Source: Collimonas sp. PA-H2
Lineage (GTDB): Bacteria > Pseudomonadota > Gammaproteobacteria > Burkholderiales > Burkholderiaceae_D
DNA length: 64,000 nt
Assembly: GCF_002564105.1 (NCBI RefSeq)
Contig: NZ_PDBX01000001.1
Coordinates: forward strand, 3,162,001-3,226,000
Reading direction: 5' to 3'
Shown: positions 51,460-59,798 of the stretch, piece by piece
How the letters are laid out: the number at the start of each line of letters is the position of its first letter
Position numbering within the stretch: the stretch's first letter is position 1
The notes under the pieces: generated by a model
The model's input: the letters and a program-made list of their open reading frames with translations, nothing else
What the model was told of the DNA's origin: nothing
Databases searched by the model: none
Position numbers and translations under genes: made by a program

Positions 51460-52275
51460 ATGGCAAAGACGACTTCCACCGCTCCAAAATCCAAATTCTT
51501 CCGCGTCGCCGTCGAAGGCGCCACCACCGACGGCCGTGTCATCGACCGCGCTTTCATTGAACAGATGGCCGCCAATTTTGACCCACAGGTGTATGGCGCC
51601 CGCATCTGGGTCGAGCACCTGCGCAGCACCTGGGCCGATGGCGCCTTTAAAGCCTATGGCGATGTAACGGCAGTCAAAGCCGAGGAAGTCGAGTTGGGCG
51701 GCGTCAAGAAGCTGGCGTTGTATGCGCAGATCTCGCCCACGCCGGAACTGGTCGCCATGAACAAGGCGCGCCAGAAAATCTACACCAGCATCGAAATCAA
51801 TCCGAAATTCTCCGACACCGGCGAAGCCTACCTGGTCGGCCTGGCCGTGACCGACAGTCCCGCCAGCCTCGGCACTGAGGTTTTATCGTTCGCCACCAAG
51901 AACACCGGCAACCTGTTTTCGGCGGCGGAAGAAACAACGCTGGAATTCGAGGAAGCCCCCCAACCTGAAACCGAAGGAATCAAATTGTCCGACACCCTTA
52001 AAAATCTGTTGAGCCGCTTTACTAACAAGACCGCCGGCGACGATGCGCGCTTCACCGAGCTGAACGACACTGTCGAAACCTTGGCGACCCATGCCATATA
52101 CAGCGCCGACCAGTTCACGACAGAAAAGACCCGCATCGATGTGCTGGAAGCCGCCTTGAAGAAGACGACCGAAGACTTCGCGGCATTCCGGCAGCAGGTC
52201 GAATCCACCGATGCGAATCACTCACACCGGCCTGCTGCAACTGGCGGCGACAACCTGGTGGAAACCGACTTTTAA
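51460..52275 (+). CDS. Capsid scaffolding protein with protease domain (P2 gpO-like)
   Basis: 271 residues. Guides capsid assembly and then cleaves itself and other head proteins. Serine-protease part at the N-terminus: FFRVAVEGATTDGRVID (D24), WVEHLR (H53) and the serine in KIYTSIEI (about S110), in the D-H-S order of gpO. The C-terminal half (about 170-250) is a coiled-coil scaffold (FTELNDTVETLATH, DVLEAALKKTTEDFAAFRQQ). First gene of the rightward head operon. Confidence 0.94.
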   Translation: MAKTTSTAPKSKFFRVAVEGATTDGRVIDRAFIEQMAANFDPQVYGARIWVEHLRSTWADGAFKAYGDVTAVKAEEVELGGVKKLALYAQISPTPELVAMNKARQKIYTSIEINPKFSDTGEAYLVGLAVTDSPASLGTEVLSFATKNTGNLFSAAEETTLEFEEAPQPETEGIKLSDTLKNLLSRFTNKTAGDDARFTELNDTVETLATHAIYSADQFTTEKTRIDVLEAALKKTTEDFAAFRQQVESTDANHSHRPAATGGDNLVETDF

Positions 52276-52335
52276 TTAGCGCCTGGCAATCCGTCCTAAC
52301 ACGAACACCGCCCCATACATACAGGAGTCACCCGC

Positions 52336-53340
52336 ATGAAAAAAAATACCCGCGTTCACTTCGATAAATACACCGCCCGCCTGGCGCAGTTGAACGACAC
52401 CGGCAACGTCGCCAAGACCTTTGGCGTCGCGCCCAGCGTGCAGCAAAAGCTGGAAACCAAAATCCAGGAATCCAGCGAATTTTTGAAGAGCATCAATGTC
52501 ATCGGCGTATCCGAACAGGAGGGCGAAAAGATCGGCCTGGGCGTTTCCGGCCCGACAGCCAGCCGCACCAATACCGACAAGGGCGACCGCAAGACCCGCG
52601 ACCTGACCGCCCTGGACGGCAAGGGCTATCGTTGCGAAAAAACGAACTTCGATACGCATGTCAAATATCAAACCTTGGACGCCTGGGCCAAGTTCCCCGA
52701 TTTCCAGCAGCGCCTGGCTAACGCCATTTTGCAACGCCAGGCGCTGGACCGCATGATGATCGGCTTTCATGGTCGCACCGTTGCGGCCGATACGGATATC
52801 GACAAAAATCCGATGCTCCAGGACGTCAACAAAGGCTGGTTGCAGCATTACCGCGAACAGGCGCCGCAGCGCGTCATGCATGAAGGTAAAGAAGCCGGCA
52901 AGCTTGTCATCGGCGCCGGCGGCGACTATGCGAATCTGGACGCGGCTGTGTACGACGCGATTAATCTGCTCGATCCCTGGTATCAGAAAGATACCGGCCT
53001 GGTGGTGATCGTCAGCCGCAACCTGATGCACGACAAGTATTTCCCCCTGGTGAACACCAAGCAGGCACCGACCGAGACGCTAGCGGCCGATATCGTCATC
53101 AGCCAGAAGAGAATTGGCGGCCTGCCGGCCATCGCCGTGCCGTTCTTTCCGGACAACACGATTTTTACTACCCGCCTCGATAACCTGTCGATTTACTGGC
53201 AAGAGTCGGCGCGCCGGCGCCGGGTGGTCGAGAAGCCCGAGCGCGACCGTATCGAAAACTACGAGTCGTCTAACGACGCGTATGTGGTCGAGGATCTGGG
53301 CCTGGGCGCCGTGCTGGAAAATATCGTCCTGGTGGCCTAA
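52336..53340 (+). CDS. Phage major capsid protein (P2 gpN-like)
   Basis: 334 residues; P2 gpN is 357. Starts MKKNTRVHFDKYTARLAQLN after AGGAG. Family features: KTFGVAPSVQQKLETKIQESSEFLKSINV, GEKIGLGVSGPTASRTNT, YRCEKTNFDTHVKYQTLDAWAKF, DRMMIGFHGRTVAADTD and NKGWLQHYREQAPQRVM. The N-terminal 30 or so residues are probably removed by the gpO-like protease. Confidence 0.96.
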   Translation: MKKNTRVHFDKYTARLAQLNDTGNVAKTFGVAPSVQQKLETKIQESSEFLKSINVIGVSEQEGEKIGLGVSGPTASRTNTDKGDRKTRDLTALDGKGYRCEKTNFDTHVKYQTLDAWAKFPDFQQRLANAILQRQALDRMMIGFHGRTVAADTDIDKNPMLQDVNKGWLQHYREQAPQRVMHEGKEAGKLVIGAGGDYANLDAAVYDAINLLDPWYQKDTGLVVIVSRNLMHDKYFPLVNTKQAPTETLAADIVISQKRIGGLPAIAVPFFPDNTIFTTRLDNLSIYWQESARRRRVVEKPERDRIENYESSNDAYVVEDLGLGAVLENIVLVA

Positions 53341-53341
53341 C

Positions 53342-54055
53342 GTGGACAATCTTTCTCCTGCACAGCGCCACAAGGCCCGCATCCTGGCCGAGCGCGCCGC
53401 CGCCGATGCCGCCCCTGGCGGCATGACCGGCGGCAGCGCCTACGAAATGATGCTCTACAAGTTGGCGAACGACCGCCGCAGCTTGAGCGCGATCCAGTCC
53501 ATGGAACGCAAGATCGAAGTCAAAGCCACATTGCTACCCGAGTACCAGGACTGGATTGACGGCGTACTGGCAAAGGGCAACGGCGGCCAGGACGATGTTT
53601 TTACCGCGCTCCTGGTGTGGCATATCGACTGCGGCGAGTATGCGCGGGCGGTCGAGATGGCGCGCTATGCCGTCGCCCACAGGTTGACTTTGCCGGACCA
53701 GTTCAACCGCGATATTCCGACGATGTTGATGGATGAGTTTTCCGCCGCCTTCCTCAAGGGCAAGCTGGCCGGCGATCCGGTGGCCGCCGTCGAGATTCTG
53801 GCCCAGGTGCAGCAACTGACGGAACACTGCGACGCCCCGGACCAGGCACGCGCCAAGCTGCTGAAGGCCAATGCTTACGCGATTCTTGCCGTTCTTGACC
53901 GTGACGACGCCGAACTATTGAAGGCATCACAGTTGCCCTATGCCGAAGCGGCCCACGCGCTGATGGACCGGGCCGTGACCTTGTTTCCCGGCGTGGGAGT
54001 GAAACAAACGATGGATCGCTTGCGCGCCCGCATGATTAAAGCCGTCCCCGGCTAA
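53342..54055 (+). CDS. Phage terminase small (endonuclease) subunit (P2 gpM-like)
   Basis: 237 residues; P2 gpM is 247. Starts VDNLSPAQRHKARILAERAA at GTG 53342, one base after the capsid stop. This is the only start that keeps the conserved SPAQRHKARILA N-terminus; the frame upstream lies inside the capsid gene. Further features: NDRRSLSAIQSMERKIEVKATLLPEY, GNGGQDDVFTALLVWHIDCGEY and ALMDRAVTLFPGVGVKQTMDRL. Confidence 0.92.
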   Translation: MDNLSPAQRHKARILAERAAADAAPGGMTGGSAYEMMLYKLANDRRSLSAIQSMERKIEVKATLLPEYQDWIDGVLAKGNGGQDDVFTALLVWHIDCGEYARAVEMARYAVAHRLTLPDQFNRDIPTMLMDEFSAAFLKGKLAGDPVAAVEILAQVQQLTEHCDAPDQARAKLLKANAYAILAVLDRDDAELLKASQLPYAEAAHALMDRAVTLFPGVGVKQTMDRLRARMIKAVPG

Positions 54056-54168
54056 ACGAGCACCCCCTGGCGCACGGCGGCGCGGGTCGATGATCGAATC
54101 ATTGCGATTTCTTTCTGACGCCCGCCCACCGCCGATTTATTGACGGATGACTTTTTACTTTTAACCCA

Positions 54169-54663
54169 ATGAGTTTTATTGCTATCGCGTCACCTTCCGC
54201 CGGCGCCGGCACTTCCCTGCCGGAAGTGGGCAGCGTCGAAAACGACGGCTTCTATCCCGACATTGTGTTGCAGGACATGCGCAACAACATGCGCCTGGAC
54301 GGCACCGTTACCAGCCCGCGACTGGTCCAGGCGATTGTGGCCGCCGTCCTGCATGTCAATGCGGAGCTGCGCGACTGGAAGCTATTACAGATTGCCGCCG
54401 GCTTCGCGGGCCTGGCCGCCGTGCCGGCGGACCGGGTCAATCGTGAAAGCGTCAACATTGCCCATTATCGGCGAGCCGTCTACTGCTGGGCCAAGGCAGA
54501 TCTCACCGAGCACTACCGCGACTTTGACAGCACCGCGTCGTCCATGTCCGATAAAAAGATGATGGAAGCGCTGGATAACGCGCCAGAAGAACAGCGCCGT
54601 AATGCCCATTGGGCCATCGCGGACATCATTGGCCGGCCTCACGTTACGGTGGAACTGATCTGA
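54169..54663 (+). CDS. Head completion/stabilisation protein (P2 gpL-like)
   Basis: 164 residues; P2 gpL is 169. Closes the filled head. Characteristic segments are DGFYPDIVLQDMRNNMRLDG, VTSPRLVQAIVAAVLHVNAEL, YRRAVYCWAKADLTEHYRDFDST and RRNAHWAIADIIGRPHVTVELI. Its stop overlaps the start of the X gene by one base (TGATG). The 113-base gap before it has no gene. Confidence 0.94.
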   Translation: MSFIAIASPSAGAGTSLPEVGSVENDGFYPDIVLQDMRNNMRLDGTVTSPRLVQAIVAAVLHVNAELRDWKLLQIAAGFAGLAAVPADRVNRESVNIAHYRRAVYCWAKADLTEHYRDFDSTASSMSDKKMMEALDNAPEEQRRNAHWAIADIIGRPHVTVELI

Positions 54664-54872
54664 TGCAGGTGCGCGCCCAACAGCATGACACGCTGGACCT
54701 GCTGTGCTGGCGCCACCTGGGCGCCACCGCCAACGTGGTCGAGGCAGCGCTGGAACTCAATCCCGGCCTGGCCGACCTGGGGCCGATCCTGCCGCACGGC
54801 CTCCTAGTAACCCTGCCAGAACCTACCGCAACCCCTACTAAAACCGCCCAAGTCGTGAACCTTTGGGATTGA
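54663..54872 (+). CDS. Tail protein X (P2 gpX-like, LysM-type)
   Basis: 69 residues, typical gpX length. One LysM-like fold: RAQQHDTLDLLCWRHLGAT, ALELNPGLADLGPILPHGLLVTLP. Part of the tail, between head completion and lysis genes as in P2. Confidence 0.92.
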   Translation: MQVRAQQHDTLDLLCWRHLGATANVVEAALELNPGLADLGPILPHGLLVTLPEPTATPTKTAQVVNLWD

Positions 54873-54887
54873 TTGGAGCATTTACCT

Positions 54888-55244
54888 ATGGCAGAACCCA
54901 GCACCACCACCCTGGTCGTCACCAGCGCCGCCGGCATCGGCTTGTCGACGCTGTTTCCTGGCATCGACGGTAACGCGCTGATTGGCGCTTTCGCCGGCGC
55001 CACGCTGGTGGCGATCTCCAGCAAGAACCTGCCGGTCCTGCAACGCCTGGCGTACATGGTCATTTCCCTGGCAATTGGCTACCTGGCCGCGCCGGAGGTC
55101 ATCAGCAATACCCCGTTGAAGCAATCGGGCGTGGCCGCCTTCTTCGCGTCGGCGGCCGCCATTGCCCTGACGCTGCACGGTATCGACCTGATTAAAACCA
55201 TTGAGCTGCCGGCCTGGCTGCGCAAAGGTGGCGGCCATGACTAA
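54888..55244 (+). CDS. Phage holin-like membrane protein
   Basis: 118 residues with three likely membrane helices (TLVVTSAAGIGLSTLF, ALIGAFAGATLVAI and LAYMVISLAIGYLAA, then GVAAFFASAAAIALTL) and a short basic C-terminus WLRKGGGHD. In the P2 gpY position, so it probably makes the holes that release the endolysin. ATG 54888 follows GGAGCA. It overlaps the next membrane protein by eight bases, a common holin/antiholin layout. Confidence 0.78.
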   Translation: MAEPSTTTLVVTSAAGIGLSTLFPGIDGNALIGAFAGATLVAISSKNLPVLQRLAYMVISLAIGYLAAPEVISNTPLKQSGVAAFFASAAAIALTLHGIDLIKTIELPAWLRKGGGHD

Positions 55245-55506
55245 ATATTTGACCTTGCTGGCTCTGCTTTCCTACGCCAGCACCTGCCTGCGGTTGCTGT
55301 GCTACCGGCGTGGCTTGGCGAACCACCGCTTGCATATTTCCCTGGTGGCCTGGTTGCTGATTGTTGCCACCGGCACCAGCGCCCTGGAGATCCTGCTGGG
55401 CCAAGGTCATCCCTCCTTCGGTCAAACCGCTATCGCTTTGACCTTATGCATCCTGGTGCATCGCGCTCAGGGCAACGTCGCTAACATTATTCGGGGATTT
55501 CAATGA
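55237..55506 (+). CDS. Second small phage membrane protein (holin or antiholin)
   Basis: 89 residues starting MTKYLTLLALLSYASTC. Three hydrophobic segments (1-17, about 32-46 HISLVAWLLIVATGT, 60-78 QTAIALTLCILVH). Its start is inside the preceding holin-like gene and its end overlaps the endolysin start (ATGA). Holin family 3-like by layout and length; whether it is the holin or the antagonist is open. Confidence 0.72.
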   Translation: MTKYLTLLALLSYASTCLRLLCYRRGLANHRLHISLVAWLLIVATGTSALEILLGQGHPSFGQTAIALTLCILVHRAQGNVANIIRGFQ

Positions 55507-55967
55507 CAACCGCCACACCACTGACCACGCATTTCACGCTGGAAGAATTCACGCGCAGCGATAAGGCGCGCTCCCTCTCTATCGACAACACGCCGGCGCC
55601 GGCCGTCGTCGCCAACCTGCGGCGCCTGGCGAAGTTTAACGAGCTGGTGCGACTGGAGCTGGCCGGCGCGGCAATCATCATTTCCAGCGGCTACCGCTGC
55701 CAGTCGCTGAACCGGGCAGTCGGCGGCGCCGGCAACAGCGCGCACCTGGACGGCCTGGCCTGCGACTTTACGGCGCCGGCATTCGGCACGCCGATGGAGA
55801 TCTGCCAGGCGCTGGAAAAATCCTATCTGCAATTCGACCAGCTGATCTATGAGCGCGTCGGCGGCGCCGTGTGGGTACACCTGGGCATTGCAGTCGAAGG
55901 CAAGACGCCACGCCGCCAGGTGCTGACGATCGACAGCCGCGGAACTCGGGTCGGCCTATGGAATTGA
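55503..55967 (+). CDS. Phage endolysin, M15 peptidase (P2 gpK position)
   Basis: 154 residues. Zinc D,D-carboxypeptidase-like endolysin of the Peptidase M15 type: TTHFTLEEFTRSDKARSLSIDN at the start, IIISSGYRCQSLNRAVGG, metal ligands in SAHLDGLACDF (H and D) and AVWVHLGIA (H). Cuts peptidoglycan stem peptides. It differs from the P2 gpK transglycosylase-type enzyme, a common module swap. No signal peptide, so it depends on the holin. Confidence 0.92.
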   Translation: MTTATPLTTHFTLEEFTRSDKARSLSIDNTPAPAVVANLRRLAKFNELVRLELAGAAIIISSGYRCQSLNRAVGGAGNSAHLDGLACDFTAPAFGTPMEICQALEKSYLQFDQLIYERVGGAVWVHLGIAVEGKTPRRQVLTIDSRGTRVGLWN

Positions 55968-56380
55968 TCGTCAAAAGCCTGATATCAGCTCTACTTGTCG
56001 GTGCGATGGGCCTGGTCATCTATGTGCAATGCAACGATCTGAAAGCGGCGAAGGAGCGGGCCGCGCGCGCCGAACAGGCCACACGTGACCGCGACGACAC
56101 GCTCAAGACCCTGATGGAAGCGGCGACCAGGAACAAGAAGGCCGCCGCCAAGCTGCAAGCCGCCCGCGACAATATCGCGGCAACCCTCACCGAACGAGAA
56201 AACCTAATTGAAAGCCTTCAACATGATGATCCAACGATCCGCACTTGGGCCGATACTGCTTTGCCTGACGCTGTTGCCCGCCTGTGGGAGCATCCAGCCG
56301 TCACCGGCGCCGACGATTACCGCCAACGCCTGCCCAGCGCTCACGCGCTGCAACCTGCCGGCGGCAGCGCCCAGAACTAA
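55958..56380 (+). CDS. Inner-membrane spanin subunit (Rz/LysB-like)
   Basis: 140 residues. One N-terminal helix (LIVKSLISALLVGAMGLVIYV) and a long periplasmic coiled-coil rich in Ala, Lys, Glu, Arg (about 28-95). ATG 55958 overlaps the endolysin end. The outer-membrane partner gene is embedded in its 3' part in another frame. Confidence 0.88.
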   Translation: MELIVKSLISALLVGAMGLVIYVQCNDLKAAKERAARAEQATRDRDDTLKTLMEAATRNKKAAAKLQAARDNIAATLTERENLIESLQHDDPTIRTWADTALPDAVARLWEHPAVTGADDYRQRLPSAHALQPAGGSAQN

Positions 56381-56501
56381 CGGCGCCTTGCTTCTTGCCC
56401 TGGAGCGCGCAGAGGCCGCGTGGGGCATGTGTGCGGCCAAGGTAGACGCCGCTGTTGATTGCCAGGAGGACGCCGAGCATGTACAAACCAAAAAGCCTTA
56501 G
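56223..56501 (+). CDS. Outer-membrane spanin lipoprotein (Rz1/LysC-like), embedded
   Basis: 92 residues starting MMIQRSALGPILLCLTLLPA, lipobox LPAC, then a Pro/Ala-rich stretch. Its first 158 bases overlap the Rz-like gene in a +1 frame. The two would link inner and outer membranes and fuse them at lysis. Longer than lambda Rz1 but like P2 LysC relatives. Confidence 0.82.
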   Translation: MMIQRSALGPILLCLTLLPACGSIQPSPAPTITANACPALTRCNLPAAAPRTNGALLLALERAEAAWGMCAAKVDAAVDCQEDAEHVQTKKP

Positions 56502-56967
56502 ATCGCACCTGACCGCCGCCAGCGCCGAATTGCAGCAGAACCCCGATAAGCTGCTGATCTTTGCGGACGGCGGCAACGCCGTGGCGACCGGCACGGCTTC
56601 CCTGTCGTTTGAGTATCGCTATAAGCTGAACATCATCATCACCGACTACAGCGGTAGCGAAGATGCGCTCATGGTCCCGCTGTTGGCTTGGGTGCAGGTG
56701 CACCAGCGCGACCTGCTGGACAATGCCGAGCTGCGCAAGACCGGTATCGGCTTTAATGTCGATTTCAACAATTCCGAATCGATTGATCTGGAAATCACGC
56801 TGGCGCTGACCGAGCGAGTGGCCGTGAAACCAGCCGGCGCCGGCCGGCTGGAAGTATTGCACCTGGCCGAACCGCAGCCCACCCCCGCATATACCGCCGA
56901 ATTCTGGCAAGCCTATGCGGGCGACGCGCTCCTGGCTGAATGGCAGACGCCAGCTAATCCCGAATGA
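56479..56967 (+). CDS. Tail completion protein R (P2 gpR-like)
   Basis: 162 residues; P2 gpR is 155. MYKPKSLRSHLTAASAELQQ is the characteristic start, followed by DKLLIFADGGNAVATG, YRYKLNIIITDYSG and LLAWVQVHQRDLL. It overlaps the spanin gene and the S gene. Confidence 0.92.
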   Translation: MYKPKSLRSHLTAASAELQQNPDKLLIFADGGNAVATGTASLSFEYRYKLNIIITDYSGSEDALMVPLLAWVQVHQRDLLDNAELRKTGIGFNVDFNNSESIDLEITLALTERVAVKPAGAGRLEVLHLAEPQPTPAYTAEFWQAYAGDALLAEWQTPANPE

Positions 56968-57431
56968 GTGACGATCTGCACGCCCTGGAAGCCTGGGCCG
57001 GCGCACTGCTGGCCCAGCTCCAACCAGGTCAGCGCCGCATCGTCACGCGCCGCATTGCCCAGGACTTGCGCCGCAGCCAGGCGCTGCGCATCGCCAGCCA
57101 ACAAGCGCCGGACGGCGCGCCCTTTGCTGCGCGCAAGCAGCGCAAGAATTTACGGGGCAAGAAAGGGAGAATCAAACGGCAGAAGGCCGCCATGTTTGAG
57201 AAGATCCGTACGCTAAAAAATCTCAAAATCGAGCAGGACGAAAACCAGCTATCGGTCGGCTTCTTTGGGCGCGTGGCGCGGATTGCCCGCGTGCACCAGG
57301 AGGGATTGACCGACAAAGTCGCAAAAAAAGGGCCGGCATATCACTATCCGGCCCGGCCTTTACTTGGCTTCAGCGCTACCGATCAAGCGTTGATCCGAGA
57401 TTCATTGTTGCGCCATCTCAACGGATTTTGA
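56964..57431 (+). CDS. Virion morphogenesis/tail completion protein S (P2 gpS-like)
   Basis: 155 residues; P2 gpS is 150. MSDDLHALEAWAGALLAQLQ start, RRIARDLRRSQ-type segment (RRIAQDLRRSQALRIASQQ), DGAPFAARK, KMFEKIR-type (AAMFEKIRTLKNLK) and PARPLLGFSATDQALI, all typical. Last gene before the cargo cassette. Its start overlaps the R stop by four bases. Confidence 0.93.
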   Translation: MSDDLHALEAWAGALLAQLQPGQRRIVTRRIAQDLRRSQALRIASQQAPDGAPFAARKQRKNLRGKKGRIKRQKAAMFEKIRTLKNLKIEQDENQLSVGFFGRVARIARVHQEGLTDKVAKKGPAYHYPARPLLGFSATDQALIRDSLLRHLNGF

Positions 57432-57470
57432 GAAAGAATTGTTGCATGTAGCCAATCCGACATGGTCGTT

Positions 57471-57755
57471 TTAAACTTCGCTCAACCCAACAAGTGCAAT
57501 CGCATAGTTAAGCGCATTCTGGTATTCATGCCGAGTCTTCCTTGCAAGATTGGCTTGATACGTTAATTCATTTTTAAGTATCCGAATATTGGTGCATGCA
57601 TCATCGCCAGCTGTATTTAAAAAATATTTGCAAGCATCGTTGACGATTGCTTCAATCTCGGGCTTAACATCAACGCCAAAATCTGCTGTCATTGCCAGCA
57701 GTTGAATTTTTCTGACGTATTGCAGAACCAAGCCACAATCGACCTTAGATTGCAT
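57471..57755 (-). CDS. Small hypothetical cargo protein (94 aa)
   Basis: 94 residues, mostly helical (VLQYVRKIQLLAM, KPEIEAIVNDACKYFLN, RHEYQNALNYAIALVGL). No family recognised. AT-richer than the phage structural genes and on the opposite strand, so it is probably a moron gene. A possible 32-codon frame (57765-57863) lies nine bases upstream on the same strand. Confidence 0.6.
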   Translation of the reverse strand: MQSKVDCGLVLQYVRKIQLLAMTADFGVDVKPEIEAIVNDACKYFLNTAGDDACTNIRILKNELTYQANLARKTRHEYQNALNYAIALVGLSEV

Positions 57756-57764
57756 TGACGACTT

Positions 57765-57863
57765 TCAAAAAATATGTCGAAAAAATAACCACAATTCAGC
57801 TTTGACATCAGGATGACACAGGTCGATGTTCTTGAATAGTTCACAAGATTTATTAAATAGCAT
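57765..57863 (-). CDS. Possible short cargo peptide (32 aa)
   Basis: ATG 57863 to TGA 57765; starts MLFNKSCELFKNIDL and ends LWLFFRHIF. Nine bases before the 94-residue gene and equally AT-rich. No clear ribosome site, so it may be only a leader or chance. Confidence 0.3.
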   Translation of the reverse strand: MLFNKSCELFKNIDLCHPDVKAELWLFFRHIF

Positions 57864-57923
57864 ATAGCAATCTTTTGCGACGGCGCAATGTCGCCGCAGT
57901 ATTCTGTATCGACATCAAAGCCG

Positions 57924-58730
57924 TTAAAAAAGTTGCGTTACGACATCGACATTCCAATTGGCAATGACCAGTTCGCGACTGGTATCAGGCTTGCCATGCG
58001 TGCTGCTAATGTTGTATTTGATATCCAGCCCCATCATCGTAAAGCCGTCAAACACCCGGCGTATATCAGGATGGTCGTTGATGCTGACCATTACCTTACC
58101 CTTACAGATCCGCATAAATTCTGCCATCTGTTCGTATTGCTCAATGCCGAAATCGACGCCATAACCTTCAGTCTGCCAATACGGCGGGTCGCAGTATTGA
58201 AATGTATGTGGCCGGTCGTAGCGCTGCATGCACTCCAACCACGGCAGGTTTTCTACGTAGGTTCCCGCCAGGCGCAAGCGGGCAGCGCGCAGATTGTCTT
58301 CGATTCTGGTCAGATCGATAGCCGGCGCGGTAGTGGCAGTACCGAAGTTCTGCCCAGAGACCTTGCCGCTGAAGGCGTGCTGCTGCAGGTAATAGAAACG
58401 GGCGGCGCGCTGAATATCGGTCAAACTCTCCAGCCGCGCATCCTGCTGCCATTTGAATAGTTGCCGGCTGGTGGTCCACCACTCGAACTGCCGCACGAAT
58501 TCTTCCATATGGTGCTGCACCACCCGGTACAGGTTGACCAGCTCGCCGTTTATATCGTTGATGACTTCGGTGCGCGCCGGCACCGGCCGCAGGAAATACA
58601 GCGCGGCGCCGCCGCAGAACACCTCAACATAGCAGTCATGCGGCGGAAAGAGTGGAATGAGTTTATCGGCCAGACGGCGCTTGCCACCTATCCAAGGAAT
58701 AATCGGACTTGCTTGCACGTACTGCTCCAA
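57924..58730 (-). CDS. DNA adenine methylase (D12 class, Dam-like)
   Basis: 268 residues. N6-adenine methyltransferase of the alpha (D12) group: SAM motif IIPWIGGKRRLADKL, VEVFCGGAALYFL, ND(I)NGELVNLYRVVQ, and catalytic YCDPPYW. Usual length. The start appears to be TTG 58730 with no strong ribosome site and lies inside the Com-like gene, as mom lies under com control in phage Mu. It probably methylates phage DNA against host restriction. The recognition site is unknown; Dam-type GATC is possible. Confidence 0.9.
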   Translation of the reverse strand: MEQYVQASPIIPWIGGKRRLADKLIPLFPPHDCYVEVFCGGAALYFLRPVPARTEVINDINGELVNLYRVVQHHMEEFVRQFEWWTTSRQLFKWQQDARLESLTDIQRAARFYYLQQHAFSGKVSGQNFGTATTAPAIDLTRIEDNLRAARLRLAGTYVENLPWLECMQRYDRPHTFQYCDPPYWQTEGYGVDFGIEQYEQMAEFMRICKGKVMVSINDHPDIRRVFDGFTMMGLDIKYNISSTHGKPDTSRELVIANWNVDVVTQLF

Positions 58731-58875
58731 TGTCAGATGCTCGACGGCATGCTGGTGCGGGGCGCGTGGCTCTCAGGTGGTTCAATGTGCCGCATCGCGG
58801 ACACTTAATAGAGAGGGCGATGTATTCACCCTCTCCTAATTTTCGGGAACAACTACCACAACGGATTTCTTGCAT
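58663..58875 (-). CDS. Com-like zinc-finger translational regulator
   Basis: 70 residues starting MQEIRCGSCSRKLGEGEY. Two Cys pairs (C6-x2-C9 and C25-x2-C28) match the Mu Com zinc finger; the RCGSC...KCPRCGTLN pattern is typical. Mu Com binds mom mRNA and opens its translation start. Here it overlaps the methylase gene by 68 bases, the same arrangement. ATG 58875 chosen; longer frames lack similarity. Confidence 0.87.
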   Translation of the reverse strand: MQEIRCGSCSRKLGEGEYIALSIKCPRCGTLNHLRATRPAPACRRASDIGAVRASKSDYSLDRWQAPSGR

Positions 58876-59068
58876 TTGGGTATACCTGCGCAAATATGAT
58901 AGCCTTCGGCCTACCTGTACAGGTGGCGCGGCCTTGGCCTTGCTTGCAGGATAGGCTGCTGGCACGGTGGCGCGGTCGAGTGTTATCAGCACCGACCGCG
59001 TCGCCGCGTTCTTTTTCCAGACCGGCACTTTAGTACTTCACCTCGCAACAAAACATCCCTTGGCAGTT

Positions 59069-59094
59069 GGTAACGCGGATATCAACCCGCTACC
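59069..59094 (+). promoter_or_regulatory. Shared 26-base motif before the baseplate operon
   Basis: Second copy of the motif at 51371-51396, 38 bases before the V gene; GGTAA, TATCAACCCGCT and the final CC are identical and the spacing is the same. This copy is also an imperfect dyad (GGTAACGCGG against CCCGCTACC). Confidence 0.5.
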
Positions 59095-59132
59095 AGGTGC
59101 GCCGAATCCGGCAACCCGGCAACATGCAACGC

Positions 59133-59798
59133 ATGACTGCTGACTACTCCGAACTGCTGCGTTTAATCCTGAATCTGATCCAGATCGGCACCATTGCCGA
59201 GATCGATTACGACACCCAGCGCGTGCGCGTCAAGGTCGGCAAGAACGATACCGACTGGCGCCCCTGGAGCACCAGTCGCGCAGGCGATGCACAAACCTGG
59301 TTCCCACCTTCCGTGGGTGAACAGGTCATCGTGCTATCGCCCGAGGGCGAACTCACCAAAGCCACGATCTTGCCGGCGCTCTATTCCGACAAATACACAT
59401 CGCCGTCGACCGACCCAGCACACCACACAACCCGCTACAAGGATGGGACGGTCGTCCAGTACGACAGCGCCGCGCACACCTTAACGGCCACGCTATCGGA
59501 CGGCACCAGCGTCACCCTGGCGCCGAGCAAAGTCACCTCCAATGCCGAAGATACGGAATGCACCGGCAACCTGCTGGTACAAAAGAATCTGGTCGTTAAC
59601 CAGAATCTGACGGTCAACGGCATGACAGCCTTAAATGCGGGGATGAACGTCCAAGCCGGCAAGGAAGGTGGTCCGGCGGCGGTGATCCAGGGGATTATGC
59701 GCGCCACGGTCGACGTATTCGCCGGCGCCATCAGCCTGCTAAAACACCCGCACGGTGGCGTCAAAAAGGGCGAAGAAGAGTCAGGTGGCCCGAAATGA
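59133..59798 (+). CDS. Baseplate spike protein V (P2 gpV-like)
   Basis: 221 residues; P2 gpV is 211. Central tail spike that pierces the membrane. OB-fold part RLILNLIQIGTIAEIDYDTQRVRVKVG, WFPPSVGEQVIVLSPEGEL, then a beta-helix rich in T, V, N (NLLVQKNLVVNQNLTVNG). The C-terminal HPHGGVKKGEE has the iron-binding HxH motif typical of spike tips. ATG 59124 three codons upstream is an alternative start. Confidence 0.93.
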   Translation: MTADYSELLRLILNLIQIGTIAEIDYDTQRVRVKVGKNDTDWRPWSTSRAGDAQTWFPPSVGEQVIVLSPEGELTKATILPALYSDKYTSPSTDPAHHTTRYKDGTVVQYDSAAHTLTATLSDGTSVTLAPSKVTSNAEDTECTGNLLVQKNLVVNQNLTVNGMTALNAGMNVQAGKEGGPAAVIQGIMRATVDVFAGAISLLKHPHGGVKKGEEESGGPK

